A stretch of 29,969 bases of DNA from a virus: positions 1-29,969 of IMG/VR virus record IMGVR_UViG_3300034082_002300. One strand, 5' to 3'. Of the stretch, positions 5,439 through 17,200 are shown in pieces (the stretch's first letter is position 1; the number at the start of each line of letters is the position of its first letter). Below the pieces are notes generated by a model. The model made no database searches. It saw only the letters and a program-made list of their open reading frames with translations, and was not told the origin of the DNA. The translations under genes were made by a program, and so were the position numbers.

Positions 5439-7397
5439 TTAAGCTGTATCCCTTGTTCGGACAAAGAAGAACCCAAATGTAGCAGTTCCACCATAATTAT
5501 TAGTCCAAGTATACCCACCAATACCACTGTTATAAGCAAAAGATCCAGCTTGAGCAATGACGTTTGAAACTACAGTTACTGCTCCGCCACCGCAAAGGTA
5601 CAATGTTATAGCTCCATTAAACCAATTATTCACTACTAGCATTCCTGACGCACTAGGAAAATCAACTGTGCCGCCGTTAGCAATACTGGTAGCTCCTCCA
5701 GTTACGTCAACTGTGTATTTACCAGGTGTTTGAGTAATTTTAAAGTTACCGTCATAAGTAAGGCGCATCCGCTCACCCCAGCCGCCGTTGTAGGTTTGGA
5801 AAGCAATATTGCCAGAAGCAGTTCTTGAGCCAATAACTCCTGTATTTTGGTTGGTCATTGAACCCAACCACAAGCCTGCCCCATTGCCTGAATCATCTTC
5901 AATTAGAGCAAAACCAAGTTTGGTGTTTGCGGTTCCTGCGCCTGTGCCAGATGCAATAACTTGAAGTTTCCCATCAGGAGCAGAACCCCCTGTTCTCCCA
6001 ACTTGAAGCACCCCGTCGGAGCTGATTCGCATATTTTCGGTAAATCCACCTACCCCGGTTATTGCTGACCATGCGCCGAATGTAAGCGCAGTGCCAGATT
6101 TAACGCCTACTGCTGAGTTTGCGCTTGAATGACCGCTCCATACGCCAACAAATTTTGAGTTATCAGAGTTGCTGGCAAAAATGTTTGTACCAGTGCTTGT
6201 ACTTGCTGATTGAATTAAAAACGCATATGACGCATCACTAAATTTACCAGTAGAAGGTGATGTAGTCCCAACACCCAAGTTACCGCCTTCATCAAGGTAC
6301 ATCATGGTTTGAGCATTTTGTCTTTCATAAAATCCAAGACCACCTGCTGACGCAGAATCAGCATAAATTTCCCAAGTGCCAGAGCCAGTTGTTGTTGAGC
6401 TAAGTCTTAATGCGGGTTTAAGTCCAGAAATCATCAAACCACCAGAGCCAGCGGTAAATGATGGCGAACTCGTCCCAATACCCAAATTTGTACCATCAAA
6501 AACCAGCGCAGTACCACTTGTTGCTACCTTGGAGTCATTGAGATATACCACACCATTGGCTGTGCCATAAGACAAAGTTTGATTAGATGTGAAAGTGGCA
6601 TTGTTTGCACTGATGTTGCCGGCTGCTGATATCAACCCACCTGTTAAGATATTGCCGCCGGTTACGTTGCCAGTTACGCTGGCTGCACCACTTACGTTGG
6701 CACCATTGCTAACTACCCAGATGTTGCCGGTGCTGTTGTAGGTGATACTTGCATACTGTGCGCCAGCTGGGCCAACTTCAATACCACCTCCATTAGCAGC
6801 GGCGGCAGTGGCTGCATTGTTGGCCATGTTAATGGTCAAGTCATTTGTGGTAACGTTGTTGGAGTTGATATATGTTACATTACCAGTAACACTCAAATTA
6901 CCTTGAATGAAAACTGCGCCACTTGATCCTGCAGAAGCAGGATCAATTGTGATTATACTATCAGTTGAGCTGATTGTGTTGCCGGTTAACGACAATGTAC
7001 CAGCTGTTAATCCAGTAGTTGCAATTACGTTACCGCCAGCAATATTACCGGTTGCGGAGATCAATCCACCTGTTAGGATATTGCCACTGGTTGTGTTGGC
7101 TGTAACAGTTAAACTGCCTAATGTGCCAACACTTGTGATGTTTGTTTGTGCGGCTGTGGTCAATGTGCCCACAATGTTGGTACCTGACAAGTTGCCACCC
7201 AATACATTGCCAGTGGCACTAATCACGCCAGTGGCCAATACATTGCCACTGTTCACATTGTCACTCACGTTGATACTCACAAACGTATTGCTGACAGATG
7301 TGCTCACCGTCCATGCTGTGGCCGCACTGCTGTAAGTATAAGTTATACCATTAATGTTGGCTTGCTGACCATTAGTTGGTGATGTTGGAAATGCCAT
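5439..7397 (-). CDS. Tail-fibre-like structural protein, 652 residues
   Basis: The N-terminus (MAFPTSPTNGQQANINGITY) is shared in type with the next two upstream fibres and probably anchors the fibre to a common site. Residues about 40-265 are Gly/Asn/Thr-rich solenoid repeats (TGNVLGGN, ILTGGLISATGNI). From about residue 280 the sequence is different. It has LGIGTSSP and LGVGTTSP motifs typical of phage fibre domains, two MR-S/T-DG strands (ENMRISSDGV and ERMRLTYDGN), and a glycine/aromatic-rich C-terminus (WTNNYGGTATFGFFFVRTRD) that may be the receptor-contacting tip. The gene starts at TAATG, overlapping the stop of the 1288-residue fibre by one base, with AGGA 8 bases upstream, so it is translationally coupled. 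The fibre role is inferred from repeats and context. Confidence 0.8.
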   Translation of the reverse strand: MAFPTSPTNGQQANINGITYTYSSAATAWTVSTSVSNTFVSINVSDNVNSGNVLATGVISATGNVLGGNLSGTNIVGTLTTAAQTNITSVGTLGSLTVTANTTSGNILTGGLISATGNIAGGNVIATTGLTAGTLSLTGNTISSTDSIITIDPASAGSSGAVFIQGNLSVTGNVTYINSNNVTTNDLTINMANNAATAAAANGGGIEVGPAGAQYASITYNSTGNIWVVSNGANVSGAASVTGNVTGGNILTGGLISAAGNISANNATFTSNQTLSYGTANGVVYLNDSKVATSGTALVFDGTNLGIGTSSPSFTAGSGGLMISGLKPALRLSSTTTGSGTWEIYADSASAGGLGFYERQNAQTMMYLDEGGNLGVGTTSPSTGKFSDASYAFLIQSASTSTGTNIFASNSDNSKFVGVWSGHSSANSAVGVKSGTALTFGAWSAITGVGGFTENMRISSDGVLQVGRTGGSAPDGKLQVIASGTGAGTANTKLGFALIEDDSGNGAGLWLGSMTNQNTGVIGSRTASGNIAFQTYNGGWGERMRLTYDGNFKITQTPGKYTVDVTGGATSIANGGTVDFPSASGMLVVNNWFNGAITLYLCGGGAVTVVSNVIAQAGSFAYNSGIGGYTWTNNYGGTATFGFFFVRTRDTA

Positions 7398-7399
7398 TA
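7395..7399 (-). promoter_or_regulatory. TAATG stop/start overlap coupling two fibre genes
   Basis: On the minus strand the TAA of the 1288-residue fibre gene shares its last A with the ATG of the 652-residue gene. AGGA lies 8 bases upstream of the ATG. This arrangement usually means reinitiating or coupled translation, giving related amounts of both fibres. Confidence 0.75.
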
Positions 7400-10300
7400 T
7401 AATCTTCCTACTGCAATTTCAATTGTGCCAGATGCGCCAACAAAGTCTTCAACTGCTTTGCCAATCACTGTGCCCATGGCCGGTGTGGCACATGCCTGTG
7501 CATGACCATTACCTGCTGACACCATCATATCGCCTTTGCGTACAGGTCCGATCACCAGGGTTGGAACTCGGCCAGACAGTGCCACGGCTGCTGTGTGCGT
7601 GGATTCCAAAGTGGAATTCATCAAGTGAGCCGGATTTGTAGATACCACACCGGCTATTCTATTACTTCCGGATTCCACACTCAATGTTATTTCGCATGTG
7701 CCACCAAAATCTACCACTGTGCCTGGTGGATATTCGGCATCAGCGGAATACAATTCTGCCAAGTCAGCATATTTGGCTGTAGTTGATACACCACTAAAAG
7801 TAGCAGCATAAACAATACTACTATCTGAATCTAAGAAAATTCTTGAGACTCCAGCCGAAGCAACATACATTCCCCAACGATTTACTGGTACACCTGAACT
7901 ACCGCCAACGTTGGCAGTTTGTCCTGAATATCCATAGCCTATGCCGTACATGTTATTGAGACTGGTGGCTAAAGGAACATAAGAGCCGCCAATAGAATAA
8001 ATTGCTCCTGATGTACTAATTGTCTCAATGGAATTATAATTTCCATTGAGATATCCCGTTCCGGCTGCGGTACGAGTAATAGCCCCGCCTACACTGGTAA
8101 CACCAGAAATTGTCACACTACTCAATGTACCAACTGATGTAATATTTGGTTGGGCTGCTGTGGTTACTGTACTAGCTGTGGTTGAGCTGCCTGCACTCGT
8201 TGCATAAGTTGCATTGGCCACAGTGCCTGACACATTGGCGCCTGGTATTGACGTTAATCCAGCACCTGATCCATTGAATTGACTACCAGTTACTGTGCCA
8301 GTTGCCGAAATCAATCCGGCTGTTCGTAAGTTACCACCAGTTATATTGCCGGTAGCTGATATAATACCACCAGTTAAGATGTTACCACCAGTTATGTTGG
8401 CTGTTACAGTAACGGTATTGGCAGAAATTACATTGGCACCAGTTAAGTTACCACCCGATCCTGCTCCTGTAATAATATTGCCGCCAGTGATGTTGCCACT
8501 AGCAGAAATCAATCCATTGACAAATACATTTGCATTTGAATAAACATTACCACTGCCATTGGGTGTGAAATTGATGTTGGCATTTGCCGCAGAAGTTTGT
8601 AGATCTAAATTGCCTGTGTTGTCAACGATGCCGCCACTGAGAACAAGATTGCCACCGGTTATGTTACCAGTTGCAGATATCAATCCGCCGGTTAAGATGT
8701 TGCCGCCAGTTATGTTAGCTGTAACTGATACAGTTGTGCCAGTATGTGTTGTGGCATTGACATTTGCACCACCCAAGATGTTACCGCCAGTGATGTTGCC
8801 AGTTGCAGATATCACACCACCTGTGAGTAAATTACCGCTAGTGGTATTGGCGGTGACTGTTAATGAACCTAATGTACCAAGTGCGGTAATGTTTGTTTGT
8901 GAGGCTGTGGTCAGTGTACCCACAATGCTAGTGCCTGATAAATTACCACCTGTGATGTTGCCAGTAGAACTTATTAGTCCACCTGTTAGGACGTTACCAC
9001 CTGTTACGTTACCTGTTACTAATAAACTACCCAATGTACCAACCGAAGTCACTTGTGTTTGACTTGCATTTACACTAAACGTGGTGCCAGTAAGTGTAAG
9101 GCCAGTCCCAGCACTATATGTGCCAGATCCTGAAAACTGTGTAAATGTTATGTTATTGCCAGCGAATCCAATATTTGATACAGTAGAAGTTTGAATCCAT
9201 CCGGTGTTGCCGTATGTGGCACCATTGGTAACAAACATAAAGTCGCCAGCTTCAACTTCGGGCACAGTGTTGTAATCACTTGCACGAGTAATTGCTGTGG
9301 CATTGCTCCAAACATACACACCATTGGTCACTGCATTGGCTTCATTCAGCACTAGAATTCTAGTGCCTGCTGTTTGCACATTCACTGTGTCAATCAAGTT
9401 GAATGTGCCGGTTGTGCTCAGTGTAGCACCAACGCCATTGGATCCTGGACCATTGTAATAGGTAATTGTTCCGCTAGTGATAGTGGCCAGCGTGGTTGGA
9501 GTAGCAGCCGTTACAGCATCATGTACATTAAGTCCGGTAACAAAATTATCAACATACAGTTTGTTTACAGCATCACCATCAGCTACCGGAGTAGGTACGT
9601 TGTTGATGTATTCGTTGTTGACATTGATGTTACCAGTTGCGCTGAGTGTTAGATCACCAGTAGATACTAGTGTTAATCCGGTGCCAACCACTTGGTTGGT
9701 GTTGACATTGCCACCTGTGATATTGCCTGTGGCATTAATCAACCCACCAGTTAGTAAATTACCACCTGTTACGTTTGCCGTTACTGATACAGTAGTACCT
9801 GTATGTGTAGTAGCATTAACATTGGCTCCACCCAATACGTTACCACCAGTGATATTACCAGTTGCGGATATCACACCACCAGCTAAAATATTGTCGCCGG
9901 TAATGTTGCCCGATACGCTGACTGTGTTGCCAGTAATAGACGGTGTGGCACCTTGTAAAACAGTATTTCCACCTGCAGGATTGGTAATAGTTACAGCCGT
10001 GGCATTAGCACTAATCTGAGCATTTCCCAAATATATTGTGCTGTTACTCAGCCACAAGTCTTTCCAACGCTGTGTTGATGTTCCCAAATCATATGTGACG
10101 TTGGCGCTGGGCAACACATTGCCTTTTATAGTCACTGCATCAGTGCTGACCACAGCTACGTTTGAAGTTCCGCCTACGCCTACAGAAATATTGCCGCCTG
10201 AACTCACAACAGTGACGTTTGATGTGCCGTTGTTGATGTTTGATACTGATGTGATCACACCAGTCAACAATGCACCATTACCAAAAATGTAATTACCAGT

Positions 10301-11263
10301 AATATTACCAGTGGCCGATACCAGACCCGCAGTTAGTAAATTACCACTTGATGTATTTCCACTAACAGTTAAACTGGCAAATGTAGTAGGAGGACTTTGA
10401 TCAACCCAAGCGTTGCCAGTTCCGTCATTGACATAGAGATATAATTTATCTGCGTAAGAGTCGTACCAGTTGTCACCGGGTACTGCACCAGATGGTGCTG
10501 TGTTTGCTACTGTGGTCCATTTGTAAACTCGGACACCACTAGAAATAACATTACCACCAGTTATGTTGCCGCTTGCACTCAATTCACCTGTGATGTATCC
10601 ACCAGTTGTGGAAAAAACAGCAACGTTTCCTGTGCCACCCACGCCAACTGTGACATTGCCCCCTGAACTAACAACTGTGACATTTGACGTGCCATTGTTT
10701 ATATTTGACACTGATGTGATAACACCAGTTAGCAATGCGCCATTGCCAAAAATGTAACTGCCGGTTACATTCCCGCTTGCACTGACATAGCCACCTGAAA
10801 ATAAATTACCTACTGATGCTTCGCCTGTGCTGAGAAACCCACTGTTGACATTACCAGTGGTGCTGACAGTGGCAGCGTATACCGTGCCGGTTCCTGATAC
10901 TACGCCAGTACCAAACAAAACATTGTTAGCAGTTATATTGCCAGTGGTCGTGACTGGGCCAGTTAGGCTGACCAAATTGCCAGTGTAGGTTGGCAAGTAG
11001 TTGGCTACATCAGTATTGCTATAACTAACTGGCAGGCCAGTTAAGAATGCGCCGTTGCCAATAAAGTAGTTGGCAGTTGCAATATTACCAGCGATGCTGA
11101 ATGCCTGCACAACGTTTAGCACGTTGGCAGATATTACATTGGCCTGAATTATGTTGGCAATGCTTAGAACACGAGTCCAGCTGGTATTAGCAGACGCATA
11201 TTCGTATGCTACATTGTTTACAACGGCAATTTGCCCGTTAGTCGGCGACGTAGGAAAGCTCAT
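7397..11263 (-). CDS. Tail-fibre-like structural protein, 1288 residues
   Basis: The modules are, in order: N-terminal anchor (MSFPTSPTNGQIAVVNNVAY); solenoid repeats with one YLPTYTG cassette; a GDNWYDSYADKLYLYVNDG module at about residues 262-285; an LGTSTQRWKDLWLSNSTIYL module at about 390-410; a DAVNKLYVD motif followed by an NGVYVW domain at about 551-700; more TGNITGGN/LTGGLIS repeats to about 1075. A region around NMYGIGYGYSG leads into a C-terminal domain of about 125 residues (YADLAELYSADAEYPPGTVV, GVVSTNPAHLMN, GRVPTLVIGPVRKGD). That domain is clearly alignable with the C-terminus of the 2445-residue fibre. It recalls the C-terminal region of phage appendages with the peptidase-G2/intramolecular-chaperone fold, but that assignment is weak. 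AGGA lies 6 bases before the start and the gene is 9 bases after its upstream neighbour. Confidence 0.82.
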   Translation of the reverse strand: MSFPTSPTNGQIAVVNNVAYEYASANTSWTRVLSIANIIQANVISANVLNVVQAFSIAGNIATANYFIGNGAFLTGLPVSYSNTDVANYLPTYTGNLVSLTGPVTTTGNITANNVLFGTGVVSGTGTVYAATVSTTGNVNSGFLSTGEASVGNLFSGGYVSASGNVTGSYIFGNGALLTGVITSVSNINNGTSNVTVVSSGGNVTVGVGGTGNVAVFSTTGGYITGELSASGNITGGNVISSGVRVYKWTTVANTAPSGAVPGDNWYDSYADKLYLYVNDGTGNAWVDQSPPTTFASLTVSGNTSSGNLLTAGLVSATGNITGNYIFGNGALLTGVITSVSNINNGTSNVTVVSSGGNISVGVGGTSNVAVVSTDAVTIKGNVLPSANVTYDLGTSTQRWKDLWLSNSTIYLGNAQISANATAVTITNPAGGNTVLQGATPSITGNTVSVSGNITGDNILAGGVISATGNITGGNVLGGANVNATTHTGTTVSVTANVTGGNLLTGGLINATGNITGGNVNTNQVVGTGLTLVSTGDLTLSATGNINVNNEYINNVPTPVADGDAVNKLYVDNFVTGLNVHDAVTAATPTTLATITSGTITYYNGPGSNGVGATLSTTGTFNLIDTVNVQTAGTRILVLNEANAVTNGVYVWSNATAITRASDYNTVPEVEAGDFMFVTNGATYGNTGWIQTSTVSNIGFAGNNITFTQFSGSGTYSAGTGLTLTGTTFSVNASQTQVTSVGTLGSLLVTGNVTGGNVLTGGLISSTGNITGGNLSGTSIVGTLTTASQTNITALGTLGSLTVTANTTSGNLLTGGVISATGNITGGNILGGANVNATTHTGTTVSVTANITGGNILTGGLISATGNITGGNLVLSGGIVDNTGNLDLQTSAANANINFTPNGSGNVYSNANVFVNGLISASGNITGGNIITGAGSGGNLTGANVISANTVTVTANITGGNILTGGIISATGNITGGNLRTAGLISATGTVTGSQFNGSGAGLTSIPGANVSGTVANATYATSAGSSTTASTVTTAAQPNITSVGTLSSVTISGVTSVGGAITRTAAGTGYLNGNYNSIETISTSGAIYSIGGSYVPLATSLNNMYGIGYGYSGQTANVGGSSGVPVNRWGMYVASAGVSRIFLDSDSSIVYAATFSGVSTTAKYADLAELYSADAEYPPGTVVDFGGTCEITLSVESGSNRIAGVVSTNPAHLMNSTLESTHTAAVALSGRVPTLVIGPVRKGDMMVSAGNGHAQACATPAMGTVIGKAVEDFVGASGTIEIAVGRL

Positions 11264-11272
11264 TTAGCATCC

Positions 11273-14200
11273 TTATTGTTTGCCGATCACGACTTCAATT
11301 GTGCCCTCGCCGCCTGTAAAGTTTTCCAATGATTTACCAAGTATAGTACCCACAACTGGAACTGCATCCATGCATGCTCTTGCCCGTCCATTTCCATTTG
11401 ATACCATTAAATCTCCTTTAGCGACTGGTCCTTCAACTTTTACAGGTACTCGACCAGTCAGTGCCACAGCAGCAATATACATGCCGCCGAGCCCTGCGTT
11501 CATCAAATACGCTGGGTTAGTTGATACCACTCCAGCAACTCGTTTGCTGGAATCTGTGGTACTTATTGTAACTTCCTCATCGCCTCCAAATTCAAGTACA
11601 GTACCTGGTTCGTATGCAGCATCTGCGCGATAGTTTTCTGCCAAGTCAGCATATTGTGCTGATGTGGCTTTGGCAAATACTGTGTTAAAATACACACTTG
11701 AGCTACCAATATTACCAATGCCGTTACCGTTAGCGTTTACAATGTTGCCGCCAGTGATTGTGCCAGTTGACACAGTCAAACTAGATCCTGTAATTGCAGC
11801 ACCTGTGATTGCACCAGTTGCACTAATCAATCCACCTGTTCTCAAGTTACCAGCATCAACGTTACCAGTTACTGAAACTGTGGCACCTGTGTGTGTGGTA
11901 GCGTTAACGTTAGCACCACCTAGGATATTACCACCAGTAATGTTGCCAGCAGCAGAGATCAATCCACCTGTAAGTATATTTCCACCTGTGACGTTGCCAA
12001 CAGCACTAATACCAAGACTGCTTACCCAAACGTTGCTTGTACTGTTATAAAGCCAAGTAATAAACGCACCACCAATTGGACCAACTTCGATACCACCACC
12101 ATTGGCTGCGGCGCTGTTGATTGCATTGTTGGCATAGTTGACTGTTAAGTCGTTTGTGCTGACCACATTGGAGTTAATGGTAGTTGTTGTACCATTAACT
12201 TGCAAGTTACCGTTGATGATCACATGGCCTGTGTTGCCTATGTTGTACGGATCAATAGTAATTGTGTCACCTAAACTGCTGATCAAATCACCAGTAATAG
12301 TGATATTGCCTGTTCGAATATTACCACCAGTTACATTACCAGTTGCTGAAATTAATCCACCAGTTAGGATATTGCCACCTGTTGCATTGCCTGTAACTGT
12401 CAAACTGCCCAATGTACCAACTGCGGTAATATTTGTTTGGCTTGCTGTGGTCAGTGTACCTACAATATTAGTACCCGACAAGTTGCCACCGGTTACATTA
12501 CCAGTTGCAGATATCAACCCGCCTGTTAAGATGTTACCACCTGTGATATTGCCTGTAGCACTCACTGTTGCACCAGTTATACCTGCAGTAGCACCAGCTA
12601 ATACAGTTTCACCACCAGCTGGGTTTGTCAAAATTAGTGCTGTTGCGTTGGCACTCAATTGAGCATTACCAATGTAGATTGTGCTATTGGCCAGCCACAA
12701 ATCATTCCAACGTTGTGTAGAACTACCCAAGTTGTATGTGATGTTGGCACTAGGCAATATATTGCCTTTCATGGTCAATGCACCTTCACTGAACACAGCA
12801 ACGTTAGAATTCCCGTTGATGGTTATGTTGGCATTGCCATTGGCAGTTTGAATGTCAAATTGGCTCGTGCCATTTTGTACTCTATCTCCAATGATGTTGC
12901 CGCTGAGTGTGGCATTTCCTGTAACAGTCAAATTACCGTTAATGGTCACGTCAGTTGCACTAACAACCATCACATTGGATGTGCCACCAACTGACGTTAC
13001 AACATTGCCACCTGAACTTACCACACGCACATTTGATGTGCCGTTTTGTATTGATGTAGCATCAATACCAGTCAGTTGACTGCCGTTACCAAAGTAATAT
13101 TGAGCATACACGTTGGCAAATGTTTGACTGGCACTACCAATGTCGTATGTGGCGTTGGCATTGACCAACATGCTGCCAGAAATAGCAATGTTAGCAACCA
13201 CACCAGCAGCAAACGCTGGACTTACAATGTCAACCCAATAGTTGGTTGTGCCATCATATGTGTATTCATACAAGATATCAGTGCTGGTATTGTACCATTG
13301 ATCACCAATGCTTGGTCCTGGTGGAGGTGTTGTGGATGCGGTATAAGTGATACCAAATGTTCTTGGTGCACCGTTGGCATAGTAGAAGTTGTCGCTAAGG
13401 AAACCACCTGCTGCCGCATTGCCAGCAGTTGACACGTTGCCAGCAGTAATGTTACCACTTACGCTCAACAATCCAGTAATGTACTCGCCAGTTGTGGCAA
13501 ATACAGCTACATTGCCAGTTCCGCCCACTCCAATTGAAACATTACCACCAGAGCTTACAACACGAACATTTGAAGTTCCATTTTGTATTGATGTGGCATC
13601 AATGCCAGTAAGTTGGCTACCGTTACCCAGGATGTAGTTGCCGGTGACATTGCCAGTTGCTGATACTTGGCCAGCAGTTAGAATGTTGCCGCCTGTGATG
13701 TTACCTGCGGCACTTGCAGTACCACCTGTGGCCAAGTTGCCACCTGTGATTGTGGCAGCTGATGTAATTGTTGATGTGGCAGATATCAATCCACCTGTTA
13801 GAATATTGCCACCAGTTATGTTGGCTGCTGATGTAATTGTTGATGTGGCTGAGATCAATCCACCAGTTAGGATATTGCCACCTGTAATGTTGGCAGTTGC
13901 AGAGATTAATCCACTTGTTAAGACATTACCACCTGTAATGTTGCCTGTGGCACTTGCAGTACCACCTGTGGCTAAGTTGCCACCAGTGATGTCGCCAGTT
14001 GCTGAAATCAATCCACCAGTTAGGACATTGCCGCCGGTAATGTTACCAGTTGCACTAATCAATCCACCTGTTAGGACATTGCCACCTGTAACGTTGCCTA
14101 CTGCTGTTACCACGCTGTTACTGCGTATATTTTGTGCCAGCACCCAGGTGTTTGCATTTCCAATTTGAGTAATATTAGCACTTGAAAGTATTCCGTTGCC

Positions 14201-17200
14201 GTCAAGTATACCAGTTGTGAACAGGCCAAATACGCCCGGAGCAGCGGTACTTTCACCAATTTTAACAGTTACGCTATTAGCTATGTTTGCACCCACTTGA
14301 GTCAATACAATGCTGTCTGATTCAGCGTTACCAGCAACAAATGTTATTGTGCTATTTGCAGCGGCATTACGCACACCTGCTGCAACAATGTTACCAGTTG
14401 CGCTGACCAGGCCACCGGTTAAGATATTGCCGCCAGTAACATTGCCGCTTGCACTAAATTCACCTGTGACATATTCACCTGTGGTTGCAAATACTGCCAC
14501 GTTTGCTGTGCCGCCAATTCCAATGGCAACGTTGCCACCTGCGCTTACAACACGAACGTTTGAGTTTCCATTTTGTATTGATGTAGCATCAATACCAGTC
14601 AGTTGACTGCCATTACCAAAGAAATAATTGCCAGTGATGTTGCCAGTTGCTGACACTTGGCCAGCAGTCAGAATGTTGCCGCCTGTAATATTGGCAGCTG
14701 ATGTAATGGTTGATGTGGCAGATATCAATCCACCTGTTAGGACATTGCCACCAGTGATGTTAGCTGTGGCACTGAGTGTGGTACTTGAAATTACGTTTGC
14801 ACCAGAGATGTTGCCGCTTGCCCCACTTGTGCTAATGTTGCCAAATATACCATTGCCAGTGGCTGACACTAAACCACCAGTTAAGATGTTGCCACCTGTA
14901 ATGTTGCCTGTGGCACTTGCTGTACCACCTGTGGCCAAGTTGCCACCAGTAATTGTGGCCACAGCAGAAATCAATCCGCCTGTCAATAAGTTTGCACCAG
15001 TAATATTGGCAGCTGATGTAACGGTTGATGTGGCAGATATCAATCCGCCTGTAATTAAATTGCCGCCAGTCACGTTGCCAGAAGCTGTTACTACTGAACC
15101 AATCAAACTTGAACCAGTTATGGTACCAGTTGAGCTAATCAATCCGCCGGTTAATAAGTTGCCGCCTTCAATATTGCCTGTGGTACTCAAACTGGTGCCA
15201 GTAGCCGCACCAATATTTGGTGTGGTTAAGTTTGCACTGGCCTTGACAACAATGTTGCCGTTGAGATCAAATGCAGTGCTTACATTGTCAACTTTGGCGT
15301 TGAACACTGTGCCAATGAGACTCAAACCAGCTGAGGTGTTGGCTGTGTAAACTTGGCTGGCAGCAAACTGGGTAAACTCTATATTGGTTGTACCAAATAT
15401 AATTGTCCCAGTTGGGGCAGTTACAACATAACTTTCGCCTGCACCTGTATCACCAGATTGCACAAAGAAATAATCGCCTATGTCCAATTGTGAAGTTGAC
15501 TTTGGTCCATATGTATTGGTATCGGTGGAACGAGTCAACTCCCATCTGGCTGTAGCATTACCAACCGCAGTAACAGTATAAACACCGTTTTCAAATGCAC
15601 TAGTCTGTTGGTAAACCAACACACGTTGACTACTGGTTAGAGTCACACCGTCAATTTGAATAGCTGCATTTGCAGCAGCGTTGGTCAGTGTGGCACCTAC
15701 ACCTGAGTTAGCTCGTGAACCAATGGTCAATCCAGTACCGTTGGTCAACGTGGTTATTTCCGTGCCATCATGACTGAGACTCAGTGTGATCTGATTGCTA
15801 CCATTGGTACTGTAAACAAAATAAGCTGTACCGGCAGTAATACCATTGGTTGTACTGCTAAAAACAATTACATCATTTACCAACAGTGCTGGACTAGATC
15901 CAAATGTCAGTGTTTTGTTTCCTGAAATTGTAGTGACTGTTTGAGTGGTACCACCATCTGCATAAGTTGCAACTAAGTTGACGGGACTTTCCACATACAC
16001 TGGTGTGTGAATAGTCAGGCCAGCACTTACAGAATCATCCACATACTGTTTGGTTGCAGCATCTGTAGACTGGACAGGACTAGCTACAGAATTGATAAAA
16101 GTGGTAGCAAGAACAATGTTGCCAGTGCCATTAGGTTGCAGATAGATATTGGCATTGGCAGTAGTTGTGACTGCAATAGCAGAAGAGCCAATGATATTGC
16201 CAGTAACTACTGCTGTGGTTGCAATTAAGTTGCCACCTTGAATGTTGCCCGTAGCTGTTACTAATCCGCCAGTAGTTATGTTATTACCAGTTACATTGCC
16301 TGTGGCAGATACCAATCCTGCGGTACGCAAATTACCAGCATCAACGTTGCCTGTGGCAGTTATTAGCCCGCCTGTGCTGATGTTACCACCAATTACGTTA
16401 GCAGTGGCCACAACGTTGGCGCCTGTTAAAATGTTGCCTGTAGAACTAACTACTCCGCCTGTTAGGACATTACCACCCGACACATTGGCTGCTGAGGTAA
16501 TGTTACCAGTTGCAGAAATCAATCCGCCAGTTAGAACATTTCCACCTGTTATATTTCCAGTTGCATTTGCTGTGCCACTCACTGACAAGCTGGTGAGTGT
16601 GCCAACTGTGGTCAAACTTGAGAACAATACATTTGAACTTAGAGTATTGCCAGTTAAATTGTTTGCGTCAACACTGCTGGCTGTGACACCTGTTAGCTGT
16701 GAGCCGTTGCCAATAAAGAACGATCCTGTGTTGGCTGTGATATTGCCTACAGAACTTACCTGTCCGGCAGTTGTTATGTTACCGCCAACTACGTTAGCAG
16801 TGGCACTGAGTGTGGTACTAGAAATTACGTTGGCACCAGAAATATTACCACCTGATCCAGTTGTGGAAATATTACCAAATGTACCATTACCAGTTGCCGA
16901 AATCAATCCGCCAGTTAGAACATTACCACCGGTGACATTGCCGCTTGCACTCAATTCACCTGTGACATACTCGCCAGTTGTGGCAAATACAGCAACGTTT
17001 GACGTACCACCAATTCCAATGGCTACATTGCCGCCTGAACTTACCACACGCACATTACTTGTGCCATTTTGTATTGATGTGGCATCAATGCCAGTAAGTT
17101 GGCTACCATTGCCCAGGATGTAATTGCCGGAAATGTTACCAGTTGTTGAAATATTACCTGTACCAACTATACCCACAGTGTTTACATTACCTGTAGAACT

